In this document: piece by piece, positions 1-6,665 of the stretch
Layout: every line of letters begins with the position of its first letter
Position numbering within the stretch: the first letter of the stretch is position 1
NCBI GenBank assembly: GCA_900557255.1
Contig: USSA01000154.1
Span: 1-6,928 of the forward strand
Reading direction: 5' to 3'
DNA from: an uncultured Prevotella sp.
GTDB lineage: Bacteria; Bacteroidota; Bacteroidia; Bacteroidales; Bacteroidaceae
DNA: 6,928 nucleotides
Made by a program: the position numbers and the translations under genes
Notes under the pieces: generated by a model
Database searches by the model: none
Seen by the model: only the letters and a program-made list of their open reading frames with translations
What the model was told of the DNA's origin: nothing

Positions 1-1814
1 AGCATATCGATAAGGTTTTCGCCATCGGTCCTCCTATCATGATGAAGTTCTGCTGTCTCCTGACCCAGAAATATAATCTTTCCACAGACGTTTCGCTCAA
101 TACCATCATGGTGGATGGAACCGGTATGTGCGGTGCCTGCCGCCTGACCATCGGTGGCAAGACCAAGTTTGTCTGCATCGACGGTCCTGAGTTTGACGGC
201 GCTCTAGTAGATTGGGACGAGATGTTCAAGCGCATGGGCACTTTCAAGAATGTTGAACGCGAAGAGATGGAACACTTCGAAGAGCACCTTGCAACTGTAA
301 ACGCAGAAAAGAAGAAAGAAACTACGGATGTAACCATGGACGTAGAACCTACAGGTGCGAGCATCGAAGAGTTGACCGACCGTAACGCTGAGTGGCGCAA
401 GGAGTTACGCGCTTCGATGAAAGCAAAAGAACGCACAGCTATAGAGCGCATAAAGATGCCAGAACTTGACCCTCTTTATCGTGCCACAACCCGTACAGAA
501 GAGGTAAATATCGGTTTAACCAAGGAAATGGCTTTGACCGAAGCCAAGCGCTGTCTCGACTGTCCTAAGCCTACTTGTATGGAAGGTTGTCCGGTAAGCA
601 TCAACATTCCTTCCTTCATCAAGAATATAGAGCGGGGCCAGTTCCTTGCCGCAGCCAAGATTTTAAAGAACACCTCTGCCCTACCTGCCGTTTGCGGACG
701 AGTTTGTCCACAGGAAAAGCAATGCGAAAGCAAGTGTGTACATCTCAAGATGAACGAGCCTGCTGTAGCTATCGGATACCTGGAGCGTTTTGCTGCCGAT
801 TACGAACGCCAGAGTGGAAACATCTCTGTACCAAAGTGTGATGAACCTAATGGCATCAAGATAGGCGTAGTTGGTTCAGGACCTTCCGGATTGAGTTTTG
901 CAGGCGATATGGCAAAGAAGGGATTCGACGTTACCGTCTTTGAAGCATTACACGAGATTGGCGGTGTATTGAAATATGGTATTCCTGAATTCCGTTTGCC
1001 TAATGCTATTGTAGATGTAGAGATTGAGAATCTTCAGAAGATGGGCGTAAAGTTTATTACAGACTGCATTGTAGGCAAGACCATTTCCGTAAAAGATCTG
1101 GAAGAACAAGGATTCAAGGGAATCTTCGTTGGCTCAGGTGCGGGTCTGCCAAACTTCATGAATATTCCTGGAGAGAATGCCTTGAACATCATGTCTTCTA
1201 ACGAATATCTTACCCGTGTAAACCTGATGGATGCAGCCAATCCTCATAGCGACACCCCTATAAACTTGGGTAAGAAGGTGGTTGTTGTAGGCGGCGGAAA
1301 TACAGCTATGGACAGTTGCCGTACTGCAAAACGACTCGGAGCAGACGTAACCTTGGTATATCGCCGTTCAGAGGCAGAAATGCCTGCCCGACTCGAAGAG
1401 GTGAAGCATGCCAAGGAAGAAGGAATCAATTTCTTTACATTACACAATCCTAAAGAATATGAGGCAGACGAGAAGGGCGCAGTAAAGGCTGTAGTCCTCG
1501 ATGTGATGAAGCTTGGCGAACCTGATGCCAGCGGCCGTCATCGTCCAGAAGCTACAGGAGAGACCATCACGCTGGAGTGCGACCAGGTAATTGTTGCCGT
1601 AGGAGTAAGTCCTAATCCACTCGTTCCACAGAGTATCGAAGGACTGGAACTCGGCCGAAAGAACACCATTGCCGTAAACGACCAGATGCAGAGTTCCATC
1701 GAAGAAATCTACGCTGGCGGAGATATCGTACGAGGGGGAGCCACAGTAATCCTTGCCATGGGAGACGGCAGAAAGGCCGCTCTCAATATGAGCGAAAAAT
1801 TATTGAATAAATAA
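1..1814 (+). CDS. Fused NfnA-NfnB type NAD(P)H/ferredoxin oxidoreductase (bifunctional DHOD-B NAD-binding subunit / NADPH-dependent glutamate synthase), 5'-truncated
   Basis: The reading frame (codons from base 3) is open through the left edge, and the residues before the first ATG (39), such as DKVFAIGPP, already match the end of a ferredoxin-reductase-type NAD-binding domain, so the start lies outside the window. Counting from the Met at 39, an NfnA/PyrK-type [2Fe-2S] motif follows with D26, C31, C34 and C46. A charged linker (about 55-140) leads into an NfnB/GltD-like half: cysteine clusters C172-C175-C180-C184 and C219-C223-C229-C233 for [4Fe-4S] centres, an FAD dinucleotide-binding motif GSGPSG at 279-284, an NADPH-binding GGGNTAMD near 418-425, and a C-terminal AGGDIVRGGATV flavin motif. 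Members of this family move electrons between NADH, NADPH and ferredoxin by flavin-based bifurcation; many databases name them glutamate synthase or sulfide dehydrogenase subunits. No glutamine amidotransferase partner is visible here, so a redox role is more likely than glutamate synthesis (inference). Cytoplasmic. Transcription probably ends at the hairpin at 1834-1867. Confidence 0.9.
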   Translation, partial: HIDKVFAIGPPIMMKFCCLLTQKYNLSTDVSLNTIMVDGTGMCGACRLTIGGKTKFVCIDGPEFDGALVDWDEMFKRMGTFKNVEREEMEHFEEHLATVNAEKKKETTDVTMDVEPTGASIEELTDRNAEWRKELRASMKAKERTAIERIKMPELDPLYRATTRTEEVNIGLTKEMALTEAKRCLDCPKPTCMEGCPVSINIPSFIKNIERGQFLAAAKILKNTSALPAVCGRVCPQEKQCESKCVHLKMNEPAVAIGYLERFAADYERQSGNISVPKCDEPNGIKIGVVGSGPSGLSFAGDMAKKGFDVTVFEALHEIGGVLKYGIPEFRLPNAIVDVEIENLQKMGVKFITDCIVGKTISVKDLEEQGFKGIFVGSGAGLPNFMNIPGENALNIMSSNEYLTRVNLMDAANPHSDTPINLGKKVVVVGGGNTAMDSCRTAKRLGADVTLVYRRSEAEMPARLEEVKHAKEEGINFFTLHNPKEYEADEKGAVKAVVLDVMKLGEPDASGRHRPEATGETITLECDQVIVAVGVSPNPLVPQSIEGLELGRKNTIAVNDQMQSSIEEIYAGGDIVRGGATVILAMGDGRKAALNMSEKLLNK

Positions 1815-1833
1815 GAAAAAACGGGAAACAATA

Positions 1834-1867
1834 AAAGGGCAGTCATGCATCACGCAGACTGCCCTTT
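1834..1867. terminator. Bidirectional intrinsic terminator between convergent genes
   Basis: A perfect 11-bp stem (AAAGGGCAGTC at 1834-1844 pairing with GACTGCCCTTT at 1857-1867) encloses a 12-base loop, which can itself pair TGC with GCA. T-rich sequence follows on both sides: CCTTTTCTC on the + strand, and TTTTATTG followed by a further T-run on the - strand. It lies 19 bases past the stop of the + strand oxidoreductase gene and 73 bases past the stop of the convergent - strand beta-barrel gene, so it can end both transcripts. Confidence 0.85.
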
Positions 1868-1940
1868 CCTTTTCTCGTATGTAATGTTATAAAATGAAAT
1901 GTAGTTCGTACATATATTTATTAATAATTGGACTCAAACA

Positions 1941-3299
1941 CTATTTCAGATTAATACGAAGTCCGAACTGGAGATTAAAATTCCACTTCTTATCTTTAAA
2001 CGTATTTTCTATTTCGCTGCCATTATCAAAATAATATTTTGCACCTGGCTCAATATAGAAGCCCACTTGTGGTGTAACATCATACTGTGCACCCAGCGAA
2101 GCCTTACCCGAGAACTGAACGCCATCACGTTTCACGTCCTCTTTATGACCAGAAACCTTTGTATCATTCTTTACGTTGAAATCGGCTTCTCCACCCACCA
2201 TTACGTACGCATGAAAGCCTCCCGTGCTCCAAACCTCATAGTTTAAACCAAGTGGAACACCCACATAATGCAAAACCTGATGTGTATCAAATTCTGAAAC
2301 ACCATAAGATTTGAAATCAGAAGCAACACGCGTATAAACGACACCGGTACTCAAAGACAAACGAGGCGCAAGTCCGATACCAACCTGAGCACCTATAGCC
2401 AAAGGAGCATGATGTTTCGCTTCAACATATTTCGGTATTGCATATCTTAAAGGAGAAGCAGCAGCCAGGAAAACACCATGATCAGCAAAGCCGTCACCAG
2501 CAAGAGGATCTGAAGACGCATACATGCCGTTTGACATTCCTTCACTGCCAGAGCCCAGACTTACATTCTCTGCATACAGGTTCATGGTCCAGTTCTGTTC
2601 ATACTTGTCCTTATAACTGCGTTCAAAATGACCATCCTGCACCCTGCCTGTATAAAGCTTCTGCCCACCATCTGCTTCCAACGGCTTGGTTGCATGATTA
2701 GAAGAAACGGCCATCTGTCTTTCAGAATCCTCATTTTGCTTTTGCAAAACAGATAATTCCCGACTATTTACCTCTGCATTAACAGACTGTTCTGGCATTT
2801 CTACCTCTGCTGCAAGCATTACTTCATTATCAGCAGCAACAGTCCTCTCCTGGAAAGAGACAGAAGATTTTCTATGGTTCAATTGACGCCCCGATGAATG
2901 GCGATTCACCTGATGTGCAGATGCATTGTTTTCAGCAAGCAAGATTGTATTTTTACTTCCTGCCGATTGTGCTTCTTCACGGACAGCAGAAGAAGTCCTG
3001 CTTGAACCTGGTGCTGTAGAGAAAGAACTCTGAACAGCTAAGTTAGCCTGTCCCGGTTCATCATCATGCAGATAAACATAACTGCCTCCTACTCCCAATA
3101 AAGCAATAGCTGCAGCTACTGACCATCTTTTCAAGACAACATAACGAGCCTGTGGGGTCTTTTTTACATCCGTTTCCTCATCACCAACCTTTTTTGACTG
3201 AGCAAGCGATTGTTCTATCTCAGCCCACAAGTCGTGGCTGACAGGCTCTTGGTAGTCTGCCAACTGATCTCGAAGTTTATTTGTCCAATCGTTACTCAT
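1941..3299 (-). CDS. Membrane-anchored protein with anti-sigma-like N-terminus and C-terminal outer-membrane beta-barrel domain
   Basis: The 452-residue protein has three parts. Residues 1-57 are charged and cytoplasmic in character, with a DYQEPVSHDLWAEIEQSL segment of the kind seen at the start of sigma-linked membrane proteins in Bacteroidetes. Residues 59-77 form one hydrophobic helix (VAAAIALLGVGGSYVYL) preceded by basic KRW, consistent with an N-in inner-membrane anchor; there is no cleavable signal peptide. Residues 80-235 are a polar, Ser/Glu/Gln-rich linker. Residues 237-452 show alternating aromatic/hydrophobic strands (HYVGVPLGLNYEVW, AYVMVGGEADF, GFYIEPGAKYYF) and end in a strand NFNLQFGLRINLK, as in porin-family barrels (OMP_b-brl type). 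The ATG overlaps the last 8 bases of the sigma-factor gene, so translation is probably coupled. Context suggests it modulates that sigma factor, but anti-sigma activity is inferred from position and architecture. It could instead be an ordinary barrel protein with an unusual anchor. Confidence 0.8.
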   Translation of the reverse strand: MSNDWTNKLRDQLADYQEPVSHDLWAEIEQSLAQSKKVGDEETDVKKTPQARYVVLKRWSVAAAIALLGVGGSYVYLHDDEPGQANLAVQSSFSTAPGSSRTSSAVREEAQSAGSKNTILLAENNASAHQVNRHSSGRQLNHRKSSVSFQERTVAADNEVMLAAEVEMPEQSVNAEVNSRELSVLQKQNEDSERQMAVSSNHATKPLEADGGQKLYTGRVQDGHFERSYKDKYEQNWTMNLYAENVSLGSGSEGMSNGMYASSDPLAGDGFADHGVFLAAASPLRYAIPKYVEAKHHAPLAIGAQVGIGLAPRLSLSTGVVYTRVASDFKSYGVSEFDTHQVLHYVGVPLGLNYEVWSTGGFHAYVMVGGEADFNVKNDTKVSGHKEDVKRDGVQFSGKASLGAQYDVTPQVGFYIEPGAKYYFDNGSEIENTFKDKKWNFNLQFGLRINLK

Positions 3300-3885
3300 T
3301 ACTTTTCTCGTTTATATGATTCAACTCTTTATTATCACTACAATCTGCCTGGCTCAGATAATCTTTCACCTTTTTGCCCAACAGTTTTTTCGCCCGCAAA
3401 TATTGTGAAGCAGAACTGCTTTCTTTGATGCCTAACAGCTGTGCAATTTCTTTATGGCTTTTCTGTTCAAAAACAAACATGTTAAGAACCAGTCTGTACC
3501 CATCAGGCAATTCTCCTATCATTCTTGTCAGTTCTGCAGGCGGAACTCTTTCTACTTCAGGCTCTTCATCCTCAATAGCATCGGGAACTTCGTCCAAGAT
3601 AGTGAAGCGCTTTTGCTGCCTTACAAAGTTGACAGCTTCATTTGTCACTATCCGCAAGAGCCAAGCCTGAAGAGCGCCCTCACCCCGATATTCAAACTTT
3701 GAAATGCCGGAAAAGACTTTTATAAAACTATCTTGCACTACATCTTCAGCATCATCGCGCATAGGGACATACCTTAGCGCTACGGCCATGGCATACCCTA
3801 CATAGCGTTCGTACAATCTGTGCATGGCTGCCCGACTGCCGCTATTGATGGCGTCTAAGAGTTTCTTTTCCGATTCCAATTTCAA
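3292..3885 (-). CDS. RNA polymerase ECF-type sigma-70 factor
   Basis: This is a typical two-domain ECF sigma factor of 195-197 residues. Region 2 spans about 20-93 with YERYVGYAMAVALRYVP, the DDAEDVVQDSFIKVF core-binding segment and AWLLRIVTNEAVNFVRQQKR, which recognises the -10 element. An acidic linker (about 98-115) leads to region 4 (about 117-176), with LPDGYRLVLNMFVFEQKSHKEIAQLLGIKESS forming the -35-binding helix-turn-helix. There is no in-frame ATG before region 2. The longest start is TTG at 3885, but an AAGGA at 3887-3891 sits only 1 base from it and 7 bases from a second TTG at 3879, which I favour (195 residues). The gene overlaps the following anti-sigma-like/barrel gene by 8 bases, and a terminator hairpin ends 35 bases upstream. 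The regulon cannot be read from this window. Confidence 0.93.
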   Translation of the reverse strand: MKLESEKKLLDAINSGSRAAMHRLYERYVGYAMAVALRYVPMRDDAEDVVQDSFIKVFSGISKFEYRGEGALQAWLLRIVTNEAVNFVRQQKRFTILDEVPDAIEDEEPEVERVPPAELTRMIGELPDGYRLVLNMFVFEQKSHKEIAQLLGIKESSSASQYLRAKKLLGKKVKDYLSQADCSDNKELNHINEKSNE

Positions 3886-3886
3886 A

Positions 3887-3891
3887 TCCTT
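3887..3891 (-). promoter_or_regulatory. Shine-Dalgarno-like AAGGA for the sigma gene
   Basis: On the - strand AAGGA is followed after 7 bases by TTG (3879) and after only 1 base by the more upstream TTG (3885). The spacing favours the inner TTG as the translation start. Such motifs are weakly used in Bacteroidetes, so this supports the choice without settling it. Confidence 0.4.
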
Positions 3892-3920
3892 TTTAAAGAT
3901 TAAACGATATAAAGAGAAAA

Positions 3921-3956
3921 CCTTGCATCAAAAATGAACTTTTTTTTGATGCAAGG
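3921..3956 (-). terminator. Intrinsic terminator of the mazG-lipoprotein-RNase Z unit
   Basis: A perfect 14-bp inverted repeat (CCTTGCATCAAAAA at 3921-3934 and its complement at 3943-3956) with an 8-base loop is followed on the - strand by TTTTCTCTTTAT. It lies 77 bases past the RNase Z stop in the direction of transcription. The other side also carries a T-run (CACTTTTTTATATTTTT), so it could work both ways, but no + strand gene leads into it. Its base is only 35 bases from the longest start of the sigma gene, leaving little room for a separate promoter. Confidence 0.8.
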
Positions 3957-4033
3957 CACTTTTTTATATTTTTATATAGATTGAAGGCTATTCTGCACCT
4001 TGTTTCCCGGCGCATTCAAGCCCTGTTTCTATA

Positions 4034-4951
4034 TTATTCTATAGAGAACACTTTACCTTCCTGAGTAAGATAACTTTCCGTAAACACCTCTTTAGCTTCA
4101 TTCAACAATACCTCTTCATTATTATATCGTGCACTATAATGTCCCAGAAGAAGTTTGCCTACACCCGCATTTCTGGCTATAGTTGCAGCCTGTCGAGCCG
4201 TACTGTGATAATAGAGTTTAGCCCTGTCCCCATTCTCTGAAGTATAAGTGCTCTCATGATAAAGCACCGTAACCCCCTTTACCTTTTCTGCCAACCCCGG
4301 AACAAACCGGGTATCACTGCAATAAGCATAACTGCGGGGAGTAGCGGCAGGCATTACCAATCTGGCATTAGGTATTACATCCCCCTCTTTCGTTGTCCAG
4401 TCAGCTCCATTCTTGATGTTATTAATCTGGCTTACAGGAATCTCGTAATAATCTATCATATCACGACGGATATGAGGCAATGTCGGTTTCTCTCTGAAAA
4501 TGTAACCACAACAAGGCACACGATGCTGCAGAGGAACGGTTTCTACGGTTACAGAATGATCTTCATAAACTACTTGCGACTTTTCGGTATCTACAGGAAC
4601 AAAATCGATTTGATATTCCATTCCCTGCAGGAAGAAATCAATCTGACGCTTAAACAAATCTCCGTAACTTTCTGGTGCATAAACTTTTAACTTAGCCGTT
4701 CTGCCCAGCATACCTAAGGTAGAAAGAAGTCCCAGCAAGCCAAAGCAATGGTCACCATGAAGATGCGAAATAAAGATAGCATTTATCTTAGCAAAGTGAA
4801 CATGAGTGCGACGGAACTGCATCTGGGCACCCTCTCCACAATCCATCATAAAGCATTTGCCACGCATCTCAATAATCTGGGCCGAGGCACTATGCTGAAG
4901 GGTGGGCAAAGCACTGCCACACCCCAATATATGTACTTTAAATGGTTCCAA
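4034..4951 (-). CDS. rnz: Ribonuclease Z (tRNA 3'-processing endonuclease, short form)
   Basis: The enzyme cuts the 3' trailer from tRNA precursors in the cytoplasm. The 305-residue protein has the usual length of the short RNase Z form and a complete metallo-beta-lactamase core: N-terminal HILGCGSALPT (8-18), MDCGEGAQMQFRR (36-48), the zinc-binding HLHGDH (H63, H65, D67, H68), LQHRVPCCGY with H143, CSDT with D213, HEST (232-235) and GHYSARY with H271. No key residue is missing. The longest frame begins with TTG at 4951; no in-frame ATG precedes HILGCG and the frame is closed by the stop codon at 4988-4990, so a TTG start (M-EPFKVHILG) is the best reading, without a clear Shine-Dalgarno. It follows the lipoprotein gene by 36 bases and is probably the last gene of the unit, ending at the 3921-3956 hairpin. 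Confidence 0.95.
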   Translation of the reverse strand: MEPFKVHILGCGSALPTLQHSASAQIIEMRGKCFMMDCGEGAQMQFRRTHVHFAKINAIFISHLHGDHCFGLLGLLSTLGMLGRTAKLKVYAPESYGDLFKRQIDFFLQGMEYQIDFVPVDTEKSQVVYEDHSVTVETVPLQHRVPCCGYIFREKPTLPHIRRDMIDYYEIPVSQINNIKNGADWTTKEGDVIPNARLVMPAATPRSYAYCSDTRFVPGLAEKVKGVTVLYHESTYTSENGDRAKLYYHSTARQAATIARNAGVGKLLLGHYSARYNNEEVLLNEAKEVFTESYLTQEGKVFSIE

Positions 4952-4987
4952 AACTAAATCATAAATTACAGGTTCAACATGATGACC

Positions 4988-5548
4988 TTACTCTTGGCGC
5001 TTGAAAACAAAGATGCCCTGAGTGTTCTCCAACATAAGACTGTCAGAACCTAATTTGTCAATGGCAAAAGTATCCTTATTCAGCAAAAGTTTACCATTGA
5101 GTATCTTCCAGCTAGTCCAAGGATTAGTTTCAGCCTTCACATTGTTCTTCACCTGTCCACCTTCCAAGATATCAAAATTCTTATCCAGAGAAGTCCATTT
5201 ACCCAAGAGGGATGTCAGGTTGATAATCTTCTGGGCCATCATCTCTCCATCCTCAGCCTTATAACCGATAAGAGCAATACGGTCGCCAGCCAGCAATCCT
5301 CCCTGAACAACATCAGGATTCTCATCGTCAATAAACACCGAAAGGGTGTCACCACCATCAGAAATCAGCTCCAGATTATGCATAGAGGTTCCCTCACCGC
5401 ATACACCATAGATGGTAGAATCGTTCATCGCATCCTCTACCGCTACCGAATCTGCTGCACTGATAACAGGAACATTATTTTTGTTTTTACAACTGTTGGC
5501 TGCGAAAAGCGCCACCAAAGCTATTGTTACATAAACTAATTTCTTCAT
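4988..5548 (-). CDS. Lipocalin-like lipoprotein
   Basis: The 186-residue protein starts with a lipoprotein signal: basic MKK, a hydrophobic stretch (VYVTIALVALFAA) and lipobox-like AANSC with C20 as the lipidated residue, so it is exported and membrane-anchored. After a short polar tether (to about 36), residues 44-110 contain beta-rich segments such as LSVFIDDENP and GDRIALIGYKA that could form an OB-like or small barrel fold. The C-terminal part (from SLLGKWTSLDK, about 112, through WKILNGKLLLNKDTFAIDKLGSDSLMLEN) resembles the lipocalin-like domains of Bacteroidetes lipoproteins: an initial GKW followed by paired strands. No ligand or partner can be read from the sequence. ATG at 5548 is well supported by the signal peptide. 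It lies 56 bases after mazG and 36 before RNase Z on the same strand. The lipoprotein call is firm; the lipocalin-like fold is moderate. Confidence 0.75.
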   Translation of the reverse strand: MKKLVYVTIALVALFAANSCKNKNNVPVISAADSVAVEDAMNDSTIYGVCGEGTSMHNLELISDGGDTLSVFIDDENPDVVQGGLLAGDRIALIGYKAEDGEMMAQKIINLTSLLGKWTSLDKNFDILEGGQVKNNVKAETNPWTSWKILNGKLLLNKDTFAIDKLGSDSLMLENTQGIFVFKRQE

Positions 5549-5604
5549 AACACTTTAGTTTTTATTATTATATTGATGAGTCGATAAGATTATCTGATTC
5601 ACCG

Positions 5605-6540
5605 TTATTTATCATCCTTTTTCTCCTGAAGTTTTGCTTCATCCCATAGTTTATCCATTTCTTCCAAGCTCATATCTTTCAAGTTTTTACCTTGCTTTAA
5701 GCTATGATCTTCTACGTAGTTGAAACGGCGGATAAATTTCTGGTTGGTTTTCTCCAGCGCATTATCCGGATTGAGTTTATAGAGACGTGCTGCATTGATT
5801 ACTGAGAAGATGAAATCGCCCAATTCCTGGGTAGAATTCTCTTTGTCGCCTTTAGCCAGTTCCACCTTGAGTTCTTCCAGTTCCTCCTGCACTTTGTCCC
5901 ACACATCTTCTTTTTCTTTCCAGTCGAAGCCTACATTTCTAGCCTTGTCCTGAATGCGATAAGCCTTGATAAGAGACGGAAGAGAATTAGGGACACCGCT
6001 CAACACCCGCTCATTTCCATCCTGCTCCTGCTGCTTAATCTGTTCCCAGGTTTTCTCAACAGAAGTAGCAGTTTTCGGCTTACTGGCGCCAAGAGCCAAG
6101 GTTTCTTCCGAACTGGCAGTTCCAGCCTTCCCGGTTTCTGCTTCTTCAGACTCTCTATATACCACCTGTCCCTCATCGTTGATATACATATCAGGATTCG
6201 AAACCGTCCAATTTCCGTCCTCCTTCCAGTTGATGAAAGGATGGCGGAACATCAATTTATCTGCCTCCTGATTGCAGACATCGCAAATATCGAACTCGCC
6301 GTCTTCTCTGCCGATGATGCTATAGAACATCACGTGCTCCAACACATCGCCCAACTCCTTCTTGATATCCTTGTAATCGTGCTTCATCAAGGCGTCACAA
6401 AGTTCGAAAGTCTCCTCGATCGTATTCGGACGAAGACTCTCGAATGTCTGCTTTTTATCCCATGGACACTGCAGGCGCAAACGGTCCTGCACATCCAGCA
6501 AGCGGCTGAACGCCGCTAACTTTTCTTCTTTCGTATGCAT
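5605..6540 (-). CDS. mazG: Nucleoside triphosphate pyrophosphohydrolase MazG
   Basis: MazG hydrolyses (d)NTPs to the monophosphate and pyrophosphate, removing aberrant nucleotides and, in E. coli, influencing ppGpp levels. The 311-residue protein has both MazG domains. The N-terminal domain shows CPWDKKQTFESLRPNTIEET (25-44), with acidic residues E42, E43 and E46 and the ELGD of 62-65. The C-terminal domain shows SGVPNSLPSLIKAYRIQDKA (181-200), VGFDW (203-207), EELEE (219-223) and ELGDFIFSVINAAR (239-252). These form two EExxE...ExxD metal-binding sets, so both sites look intact. It is about 45-50 residues longer than the roughly 263-residue E. coli protein. The excess lies between the domains (about 104-163), partly a Ser/Thr/Ala/Glu-rich stretch. 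ATG 6540 is preceded by GAGG with 8-base spacing. It sits 15 bases after a 34-codon gene and 56 before the lipoprotein gene. Confidence 0.95.
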   Translation of the reverse strand: MHTKEEKLAAFSRLLDVQDRLRLQCPWDKKQTFESLRPNTIEETFELCDALMKHDYKDIKKELGDVLEHVMFYSIIGREDGEFDICDVCNQEADKLMFRHPFINWKEDGNWTVSNPDMYINDEGQVVYRESEEAETGKAGTASSEETLALGASKPKTATSVEKTWEQIKQQEQDGNERVLSGVPNSLPSLIKAYRIQDKARNVGFDWKEKEDVWDKVQEELEELKVELAKGDKENSTQELGDFIFSVINAARLYKLNPDNALEKTNQKFIRRFNYVEDHSLKQGKNLKDMSLEEMDKLWDEAKLQEKKDDK

Positions 6541-6547
6541 GATTGTA

Positions 6548-6553
6548 ACCTCA
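6548..6553 (-). promoter_or_regulatory. Shine-Dalgarno TGAGGT for mazG
   Basis: On the - strand TGAGGT places its GAGG core 8 bases before the mazG ATG at 6540, a good match to the 16S anti-SD sequence. It lies wholly within the 15-base gap after the 34-codon gene, which supports mazG being translated from its own site within a longer transcript. Confidence 0.55.
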
Positions 6554-6555
6554 CA

Positions 6556-6660
6556 TTAAAGATTGTCTTTCCATTTCTTGCCAGCCTTCGTATTGAGAAA
6601 GATAGCGAAAGACAATGCAAACACAAACATCATTACATTAAAAAACAAATATGCTTCCAT
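6556..6660 (-). CDS. Small single-pass membrane protein (34 aa)
   Basis: A 34-codon frame with ATG at 6660 and TAA at 6556-6558 encodes a protein that starts MEAYLFFNVMMFVFALSFA, one hydrophobic helix (about 4-22), and ends in a basic tail (FLNTKAGKKWKDNL). This is the layout of tiny bacterial inner-membrane proteins with a cytoplasmic positive C-terminus. The start is 5 bases after the stop of the 77-81 residue membrane protein gene, and the stop is 15 bases before mazG, so it fills the gap exactly and is very likely cotranscribed with both. The tight packing and the amphipathic composition argue for a real gene. I do not recognise a named family; similar short ...TKAGKKW... ends occur in Bacteroidetes small proteins, as far as I recall. 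Function unknown. Confidence 0.6.
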   Translation of the reverse strand: MEAYLFFNVMMFVFALSFAIFLNTKAGKKWKDNL

Positions 6661-6665
6661 AACAA

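Noticed and set aside
39..41. ATG at 39 as the true start of the oxidoreductase gene
   Set aside because: The frame is open to the left edge and the upstream residues match the expected NAD-binding domain end, so this ATG is internal.
3921..3956. Hairpin as a riboswitch or small RNA
   Set aside because: It is a simple perfect stem with flanking T-runs placed after RNase Z, fully explained as an intrinsic terminator; no additional conserved structure is visible.
4256..4690. A 144-codon open frame on the + strand opposite RNase Z
   Set aside because: It lies entirely antisense to a gene with full catalytic motifs, has no recognisable domain and no promoter; it is a shadow frame.
5584..5595. 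Palindromic GATAA-GA-TTATC in the mazG/lipoprotein gap as an operator
   Set aside because: A 5-bp half-site with a 2-base spacer in AT-rich sequence is expected by chance and no second copy was seen.
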